DNA of 12,000 nt from Rhodobacteraceae bacterium UBA6273. Lineage in GTDB: Bacteria > Pseudomonadota > Alphaproteobacteria > Rhodobacterales > Rhodobacteraceae. The notes beneath the pieces were generated by a model that had not been told where the DNA came from, did no database searches, and saw only the letters and a program-made list of their open reading frames with translations. The stretch spans positions 1 to 12,000 of the forward strand of contig DJUV01000273.1 of NCBI GenBank assembly GCA_002440625.1, read 5' to 3'. Both the position numbers and the translations under genes were made by a program. Positions 7,578 to 12,000 of the stretch are shown here, piece by piece; position 1 is the stretch's first letter; every line of letters begins with the position of its first letter.

Positions 7578-8756
7578 TTGGACACGTCAGAACTCACCAT
7601 CACCGCAGTGGACAGCCTGTCGGACATCGTCGCCGCCGACTGGGATGCCTGCGCCTGCCCGGAGGCGGCGCAGGGCCGCCCCGTCGACCCCTTCACCACG
7701 CACCGCTTCCTGTCCGCGCTCGAGACCTCCGGCTCGGTCGGCCCCGGCACCGGATGGGAACCGCACCATCTGGTCATGCGGGCGGGCGGCGCTGTCGTCG
7801 CGGTGATGCCGCTTTATGCCAAGTCGCACAGCCAGGGCGAATATGTCTTCGACCACGCCTGGGCTGATGCGCTGGAACGCGCGGGCGGGCGCTACTACCC
7901 GAAGCTGCAATCGGCGGTGCCGTTCACCCCGGCCACCGGGCGGCGGTTCCTGACGCGTCCCGGCTGGGAAACCCCGGGCCGTGCCGCTCTGACCGAGGCG
8001 ATGGTCGGGATCGCCGCCGACAACCGCCTGTCTTCAGCCCATGTCACCTTCTGCACCGAAGAGGAGGCGGCGGCGGGCGAGGCGATGGGCCTCCTCCGGC
8101 GTACAACGCATCAGTATCATTGGGAAAACCGGGGCTATGCCAGGTTCGATGCCTTCCTCGCCGACCTCGCTTCGCGCAAACGCAAGGCGATCCGCAAGGA
8201 ACGGGCGGAGGCGCAGGCTTTCGGCGGAACCATCCGGCGGCTGACCGGCGATGACATCCGGCCCGAACACTGGGAAGCCTTCTGGGGCTTCTATCAGGAC
8301 ACCGGCAGCCGCAAATGGGGCCACCCCTACCTGACCCGCGCCTTCTTCGACCGGCTGCATGAGACGATGCGCCGCGACGTGCTGCTGGTACTGGCCGAAC
8401 GCGGCGGCCGTCCGATTGCGGGGGCATTGAACTTCATCGGCCGCGACACGCTTTATGGCCGCTACTGGGGCACCGTCGAGGACCACCCCTTCCTCCATTT
8501 CGAATGCTGCTACTATCAGGCCATCGACCATGCCATCGAGGCTGGTCTCAAGAGGGTTGAAGCCGGCGCGCAGGGCGAGCACAAGCTCGCGCGCGGCTAC
8601 CTGCCCGTTGCCACCCATTCGCTGCACTGGATCGCCGAACCGAGTTTCCGCAATGCCGTCGCGCGCTATCTGGAAGAGGAGCGCCGGGCCGTCGGCGAGG
8701 ATATCGGCGCGCTGCTGGACTTCGGCCCCTTCCGCAAAGACCTGCCGGGCGCTTGA
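7578..8756 (+). CDS. COG3146 / FemAB-like (DUF482) predicted N-acyltransferase
   Basis: This 392-residue protein belongs to the PF04339 (DUF482, COG3146) family, predicted to have GNAT/FemAB-like acyltransferase folds. The biochemical role is not established to my knowledge, and the old label of peptidoglycan biosynthesis protein rests on fold similarity. Family landmarks are the N-terminal SLSDIVAADWDAC segment, the basic SRKRKAIRKERAEA helix, FWGFYQDTGSRKWGHPYLT, and the strongly conserved EAGAQGEHKLARGYLP region near the C-terminus. There is no signal peptide or membrane segment, so it is likely cytosolic. I chose the TTG at 7578 because it has a well-placed AGGA and lies right at the conserved N-terminus. 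A TTG at 7530, overlapping the stop of the GDPD gene, would add 16 residues of low-complexity character. It is probably co-transcribed with the RidA and GDPD genes. Confidence 0.9.
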   Translation: MDTSELTITAVDSLSDIVAADWDACACPEAAQGRPVDPFTTHRFLSALETSGSVGPGTGWEPHHLVMRAGGAVVAVMPLYAKSHSQGEYVFDHAWADALERAGGRYYPKLQSAVPFTPATGRRFLTRPGWETPGRAALTEAMVGIAADNRLSSAHVTFCTEEEAAAGEAMGLLRRTTHQYHWENRGYARFDAFLADLASRKRKAIRKERAEAQAFGGTIRRLTGDDIRPEHWEAFWGFYQDTGSRKWGHPYLTRAFFDRLHETMRRDVLLVLAERGGRPIAGALNFIGRDTLYGRYWGTVEDHPFLHFECCYYQAIDHAIEAGLKRVEAGAQGEHKLARGYLPVATHSLHWIAEPSFRNAVARYLEEERRAVGEDIGALLDFGPFRKDLPGA

Positions 8757-8803
8757 AACCGGCGCGGAAGGCGGCGACACTGATCCCGAACAGGAGAACC
8801 GGA

Positions 8804-9421
8804 ATGCCCGACGCGCTGATCCTCTATTCCAACCCGATGTCGCGCGGACGCATCGCCCGCTGGATGCTTGAGGAAGTGGGCCAGCCCTATCAGGTGCGCT
8901 ATCTGGATTACGGCCCGCAGATGAAGGCGCCGGAATACCGCCGCATCAACCCGATGGGCAAGGTGCCGGCGCTGGTCCATGGCGACCGCGTGGTCACCGA
9001 ATATGCCGCGATCTGCGCCTATCTCGCCGATGCCTTCCCCGAGGCCGGGCTCGCCCCGAAGGAACGCTCCTCCTACTACCGCTGGCTCTTCTTCGGCGCC
9101 GGCCCCTTCGAAGCGGCGGTCATCGCCAAGGCGCTTGGCGTCGAGGTGCCGGAAGATAAGCGCGGCATGGTCGGCTTCGGCACCATCGCCACCACGCTCG
9201 ACGCGCTGGAAACCCAGCTCGAGCGCACGCCCTTCCTCGCAGGGGAAACCTTCTCCGCCGCCGATGTCGCGACCGGATCGCAGATCGGCTGGGGCCTGAG
9301 GTTCCGCACCATCGAGCCGCGCCCGGCGCTTCAGACATATTGGGACCGCATCAGCGCCCGCCCCGCGCTCCAGCGGGCCAATGACGCCGACAATGCGGCC
9401 ATGCCGAAGAAGGAGGAGTAG
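8804..9421 (+). CDS. Glutathione S-transferase family protein
   Basis: This 205-residue protein is a cytosolic GST-fold protein that would conjugate glutathione to, or reduce, electrophilic substrates. The N-terminal thioredoxin-like domain starts LILYSNPMSRGRIARWMLEE, with a serine in the position of the catalytic residue of serine-type GSTs. The cis-proline loop is in NPMGKVPAL, and TEYAAICAYLAD follows; the usual ES pair that binds the gamma-glutamyl group is EY here, so glutathione contacts may differ. The C-terminal helical domain contains PFLAGETFSAADV, the N-capping box region. I chose the ATG at 8804 because AGGAG lies seven bases upstream; the open frame reaching 8753 overlaps the upstream gene. 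The next gene begins on the base after the stop. The substrate cannot be deduced. Confidence 0.92.
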   Translation: MPDALILYSNPMSRGRIARWMLEEVGQPYQVRYLDYGPQMKAPEYRRINPMGKVPALVHGDRVVTEYAAICAYLADAFPEAGLAPKERSSYYRWLFFGAGPFEAAVIAKALGVEVPEDKRGMVGFGTIATTLDALETQLERTPFLAGETFSAADVATGSQIGWGLRFRTIEPRPALQTYWDRISARPALQRANDADNAAMPKKEE

Positions 9422-9790
9422 ATGGCCGAACGCCTGAGCGAAGCCGACCGGAACGCCGCCCTGCCTGCCCTTGGCGAGAGCGGCTGGAACGCGGTCGAGG
9501 GCCGCGACGCGATCCGCAAGATCTGGAAATTCCGCAGCTTTTCCGAAGCCTGGGGCTTCATGTCGCGGGCAGCCCTTCAGGCCGAAAAGCTGAACCACCA
9601 CCCGGAATGGCGGAACGTCTATAACGTCGTCGACGTGACGCTGACCACGCATGACTGCGACGGGCTCAGCGATCTTGACGTGAAGCTTGCCAAAAGGATG
9701 GACGCAATGTCCCCCGGCACGGAGGTGGAACGCGACCACGGTGCGCCGGTCACCTGCCTTTGCCAGATCCACGCCCGGAAGGGCGGCTGA
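9422..9790 (+). CDS. phhB: 4a-hydroxytetrahydrobiopterin dehydratase (pterin carbinolamine dehydratase)
   Basis: This enzyme dehydrates 4a-hydroxytetrahydropterin, recycling the cofactor of aromatic amino acid hydroxylases; some members moonlight as DCoH-type dimerisation partners. The diagnostic motif is complete: EKLNHHPEW (His59, His60, Pro61), VYNVVDV, then [19 protein letters not shown] with His77 and Asp78. Typical bacterial members end soon after the LAxxMD helix at about 96-104 residues. This one is 122 residues and continues with about 25 residues of charged and then cysteine-containing sequence ([13 protein letters not shown]). The GGAGG in the last codons of the GST gene serves as its ribosome-binding site, and the start abuts the GST stop. 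No phenylalanine hydroxylase gene is in the window. Confidence 0.93.
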   Translation: MAERLSEADRNAALPALGESGWNAVEGRDAIRKIWKFRSFSEAWGFMSRAALQAEKLNHHPEWRNVYNVVDVTLTTHDCDGLSDLDVKLAKRMDAMSPGTEVERDHGAPVTCLCQIHARKGG

Positions 9791-9808
9791 GCGGCAAGAG
9801 GCGGCATC

Positions 9809-10654
9809 ATGAACCTGATGGACTGGCAGCGCTGGGTGACCGAACAGCGCGTGGATGAAGCGGTGACATTCGCACTGAACCTCGTCATCGCCGTTGTCAT
9901 CATGCTGGTTGCGCTGGTGGTTTCGGGTTGGCTCAGGAAGCGCATCGTCGACGTCGCGGCGGATCACCCGCGCGCCGACCCGACGCTCTTCGGCTTTCTC
10001 GGCAGCCTGTCGAAATATGCGGTCCTCGGACTTGCCGCCGTCCTTGTCCTCAACCGTTTCGGCATCCAGACGGCCTCGCTCGTCGCGCTGATCGGCGCGG
10101 CGGGCCTTGCCATCGGTCTTGCGTTGCAGGGGACGCTCTCGAACCTTGCCGCCGGGGTGATGCTGGTGATCTTCCGCCCGATCCGCGCCGGGGACTATGT
10201 CGATGCCGCCGGGGCCTCGGGCACGGTCAGGATCATCTCGCTTTTCTTTACCGAGCTGACCTCGGCCGACAACCTGCAGATCATCGTGCCGAACGGGCAA
10301 ATCTGGTCGTCGACCATCGTGAACTATTCGATGAACCAGACCAGGCGCCTCGACCTGACCTTCGGCGTTCCCTATGGCAGCGACCTGAAGACGGTCGACG
10401 CGATCCTCGGCAAGGTGATCGCCGCCGAACCGCGCATCCATCCGAAACCTGCCCCGGTCGTGAAGCTTTCCGCCCTCGCGGGCGACACGGTCAGCTTTGT
10501 CCTCCGCGTCTGGGTGGCGCGAACGGACTGGTGGCCGGTGTCCTGCGACCTCATCCGCACCGCGAAGGAGGCCTTCGACGCCGCGGGCATCACCTCCGCA
10601 AGCTCCGCCATCCCCAAGATACCGCCCGGGGACGACGGCAACGCGACCGGCTGA
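9809..10654 (+). CDS. Small-conductance mechanosensitive channel, MscS family
   Basis: MscS channels open when inner-membrane tension rises and release solutes after hypo-osmotic shock. The 281-residue length equals that of minimal three-helix MscS proteins. TM1 is at about 20-42 and TM2 at about 66-83. The pore helix TM3 (about 85-125) has the family pattern of small residues, AASLVALIGAAGLAIGLALQG-like, followed by SNLAAGVMLVIFRPIRAGDYV. The beta domain contains LQIIVPNGQIWSSTIVNYS. The C-terminal part has the RTAKEAFDAAGI helix, but the usual Pro-Phe-Pro-Gln type ending (IPFPQ or similar) is replaced by an unrelated Ser/Pro/Gly-rich tail. AGAGG six bases upstream of the ATG supports this start. 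It is the last gene of the six-gene run and converges on the peroxiredoxin gene with five bases between the stops. Confidence 0.94.
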   Translation: MNLMDWQRWVTEQRVDEAVTFALNLVIAVVIMLVALVVSGWLRKRIVDVAADHPRADPTLFGFLGSLSKYAVLGLAAVLVLNRFGIQTASLVALIGAAGLAIGLALQGTLSNLAAGVMLVIFRPIRAGDYVDAAGASGTVRIISLFFTELTSADNLQIIVPNGQIWSSTIVNYSMNQTRRLDLTFGVPYGSDLKTVDAILGKVIAAEPRIHPKPAPVVKLSALAGDTVSFVLRVWVARTDWWPVSCDLIRTAKEAFDAAGITSASSAIPKIPPGDDGNATG

Positions 10655-10659
10655 GACGG

Positions 10660-11148
10660 TCAGATCTGGCCGAGCAGCGTTTCGCCGGCCGAAATCTCGC
10701 AACCGCCGCGGGCGACCTCAAGATTGAACACCTTCACCACGCCATCCTCGGCATAGAGCGAATAGCGCTTCGACCGGTTGACGAAGCCCACGGCGGGGGC
10801 GCTGAACGCCATGCCGATGGCAGCGGTAAAGGCGCTTTCAGCATCGGCCAGGGTGACGATCCCGGCTTCTGCGGCGCCGGTGGCCTCGGTCCAGGCCTTG
10901 ACCACGAAGGGATCGTTCACGGTCAGGCAGATGACCTCATCCACGCCCTTTTCATCGAACCCCGGCTTGGTGCGGATGTAGCTCGGCACATGCGCGGTCG
11001 TGCAGGTGCCGGTGAAGGCCCCCGGCAGGCCGAAGATCACAACCTTGCGGCCCTTGAGCCTTGCACCAAGTTCAACCGCCTCCGGCCCGTTTGCCCCGAT
11101 CGTGAGCAGCGTCGCCTCCGGCAGCCTGTCTCCAACGGAAATCACCAT
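10660..11148 (-). CDS. Prx5-type peroxiredoxin
   Basis: This 162-residue protein is a thiol peroxidase of the Prx5/PrxII class, which reduces hydrogen peroxide and organic hydroperoxides in the cytosol. The active-site motif is LPGAFTGTCTTAHVPSY, with Thr46 and the peroxidatic cysteine at residue 49. ICLTVNDPFVVKAW is the next family hallmark and contains Cys74. Arg128 is in the conserved RSKRYS region. A third cysteine, Cys150, sits in GGCEISAGETLL near the C-terminus and is a candidate resolving cysteine; otherwise glutathione/glutaredoxin would regenerate the enzyme. I chose the ATG at 11148 because it begins right at the family's N-terminus and has an AAGG upstream; the open frame to 11319 would run over the divergent neighbour. 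It is transcribed divergently from the FAD oxidoreductase gene. Confidence 0.94.
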   Translation of the reverse strand: MVISVGDRLPEATLLTIGANGPEAVELGARLKGRKVVIFGLPGAFTGTCTTAHVPSYIRTKPGFDEKGVDEVICLTVNDPFVVKAWTEATGAAEAGIVTLADAESAFTAAIGMAFSAPAVGFVNRSKRYSLYAEDGVVKVFNLEVARGGCEISAGETLLGQI

Positions 11149-11165
11149 GAAATCACCTTCTCGCG

Positions 11166-11193
11166 TTGCGTTCCCTTGCGCCAAGGATATAGC
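11166..11193 (+). promoter_or_regulatory. Putative sigma70-type promoter for the FAD oxidoreductase gene
   Basis: TTGCGT at 11166-11171 and TATAGC at 11188-11193 are separated by 16 bases, resembling housekeeping -35 and -10 elements. Transcription would start near 11200, about 28 bases before the ATG. The 79-base divergent region must also contain the peroxiredoxin promoter, for which TATATC on the minus strand over the same AT-rich core is a weak -10 candidate. This rests on consensus resemblance only. Confidence 0.4.
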
Positions 11194-11227
11194 TACCCCA
11201 GCGGCCACGACCAGAGGGAGACGTGAC

Positions 11228-12000
11228 ATGACGGCGATTGTCATCATCGGGGCCGGGCAGGCAGGCGCGGCCCTTGCCGCGAAACTACGCAGCCTCGGCC
11301 ATGACGGCCTGATCACCATGATCGGCGCCGAACCCGCCCCGCCCTACCAGCGCCCACCCCTCTCAAAGGCCTATCTCCTGGGCGAAATGGAGCTTGAGCG
11401 GCTGTATCTGCGCGCGCCCTCCTTCTGGGAGGACCAGAGCATCACGCTGAAGCTCGGCGCCGCCGTCACCTCCATCGACCGTACCGCGCGGACGGTGCGG
11501 GTGGACGGCGAGACCATTTCCTACGACCATCTCGCGCTGACGACCGGCTCGCAGCCGCGCCGGCTGCCTGCCGCCATCGGCGGGGCGCTGGCAGGCGTCT
11601 ACACCGTCCGCACCCTCGCCGATGTCGATGCGATGGCGCCCGAGTTCCGCGCGGGCCGCAACCTTCTCGTCATCGGCGGCGGCTATATCGGGCTTGAGGC
11701 GGCGGCGGTGGGCGCGAAGCTTGGCCTCAACGTCACTGTCGTCGAAATGGCGCCGCGCATCCTGCAGCGCGTCGCCTCGCCCGAGACATCGGACTACTTC
11801 CGCAAGGAACATGCCGCGCATGGCGTGAAGATCCTCGAAAACACCGGCCTCGACCGGCTTCTGGGCGATGGCCACGTCACCGGCGCGAAGCTGTCCGACG
11901 GGACCGAGATTGCCGTCGATTTCGCCATCGTCGGCGTCGGCATCACCCCCGCCACGCTTCTGGCCGAAGAGGCGGGGCTTGAGATCGAGAACGGCATCCG
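11228..12000 (+). CDS. FAD-dependent NAD(P)H oxidoreductase, ferredoxin/rubredoxin reductase-like (3' end missing)
   Basis: This is the first 257 codons of a flavoprotein of the putidaredoxin/rhodocoxin reductase type (about 400 residues when complete), which passes electrons from NAD(P)H through FAD to a small iron-sulfur protein. The FAD-binding Rossmann motif GAGQAG is at residues 8-13. The PYQRPPLSK segment, typical of this subgroup, follows, and then TGSQPRRLP. The second dinucleotide-binding motif, GGGYIG, is at 150-155 in LLVIGGGYIGLEAAAVGAKLG, with an acidic residue ending the next strand (VVE), a pattern usually linked to NADH preference. VGVGITPAT near the end matches the third conserved FAD contact. 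GAGGGAG precedes the ATG at good spacing. No ferredoxin or P450 partner is visible, so the electron acceptor is unknown. Confidence 0.92.
   Translation, partial: MTAIVIIGAGQAGAALAAKLRSLGHDGLITMIGAEPAPPYQRPPLSKAYLLGEMELERLYLRAPSFWEDQSITLKLGAAVTSIDRTARTVRVDGETISYDHLALTTGSQPRRLPAAIGGALAGVYTVRTLADVDAMAPEFRAGRNLLVIGGGYIGLEAAAVGAKLGLNVTVVEMAPRILQRVASPETSDYFRKEHAAHGVKILENTGLDRLLGDGHVTGAKLSDGTEIAVDFAIVGVGITPATLLAEEAGLEIENGI

Noticed and set aside
10583..10654. Possible frameshift at the 3' end of the MscS gene
   Set aside because: Neither alternative frame gives the expected MscS ending, so a simple indel does not explain the odd tail.
8666..10702. A 678-codon open frame on the minus strand opposite the GST, PCD and MscS genes
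   Set aside because: It lies antisense to three genes with clear family motifs, its translation is rich in Arg, Gly and His without recognisable domains, and long antisense frames are expected in GC-rich DNA with strong codon-position bias.
9928..11226. A 432-codon plus-strand open frame overlapping MscS and peroxiredoxin
   Set aside because: It is out of frame with MscS and antisense to the peroxiredoxin. It is an Arg/Gly/Ala-rich shadow of the real genes.
1..12000. Searched for a defence system, biosynthetic cluster, mobile element or repeat array
   Set aside because: Every substantial stretch is accounted for by housekeeping, envelope or redox gene families. I saw no transposase, integrase, direct-repeat array, or shift in codon use that would suggest a recently acquired segment.

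Overview
The window is GC-rich, densely packed chromosomal DNA with third codon positions strongly biased to G and C. The gene families and their order (a PBP1A-type transpeptidase, an MlaA/MlaC pair, a PrtD/PrtE-like type I exporter, a RidA-GDPD-COG3146 run, a Prx5-type peroxiredoxin) fit an alphaproteobacterium, most likely of the Rhodobacterales. This placement is an inference from protein character and layout; there is no rRNA or other phylogenetic marker in the window. I recognised no tRNA, rRNA, insertion sequence, phage gene, CRISPR array or long repeat.

Layout. 1-1620 (+) is the 3' part of a class A penicillin-binding protein gene, cut by the left window edge. It converges on 1682-3035 (-), an mlaA-mlaC pair for retrograde phospholipid transport, and a shared hairpin terminator lies between them. 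Divergent from mlaA, 3180-6226 (+) encodes the ATPase/permease and membrane-fusion subunits of a type I secretion system, joined by an ATGA overlap. Neither an outer-membrane TolC-like partner nor an RTX-type substrate is present in the window.

From 6299 to 10654 (+) six genes run tightly in one direction: a RidA-family deaminase-like protein, a glycerophosphodiester phosphodiesterase, a COG3146/FemAB-like acyltransferase-fold protein, a glutathione S-transferase, a pterin-4a-carbinolamine dehydratase and an MscS-type channel. Gaps are 47 bases at most and several junctions overlap or abut, so co-transcription of most or all of them is likely. Two of the junctions use non-ATG starts that are supported by Shine-Dalgarno placement.

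The MscS gene converges on a peroxiredoxin gene (-, 10660-11148) with only five bases between the stop codons. The peroxiredoxin is divergent from a FAD-dependent ferredoxin-reductase-like oxidoreductase (+, from 11228), which runs off the right edge. A 79-base region between these two holds a plausible promoter.

Functionally the window is mostly envelope upkeep (peptidoglycan synthesis, outer-membrane lipid asymmetry, protein export, osmotic safety valve) plus metabolite and redox damage control (RidA, GST, PCD, peroxiredoxin, flavoprotein reductase). I found no convincing new system. The points most worth a second look are the orphan type I exporter, the extended C-terminus of the pterin dehydratase, the atypical tail of the MscS protein and the Tat-like signal of MlaC.
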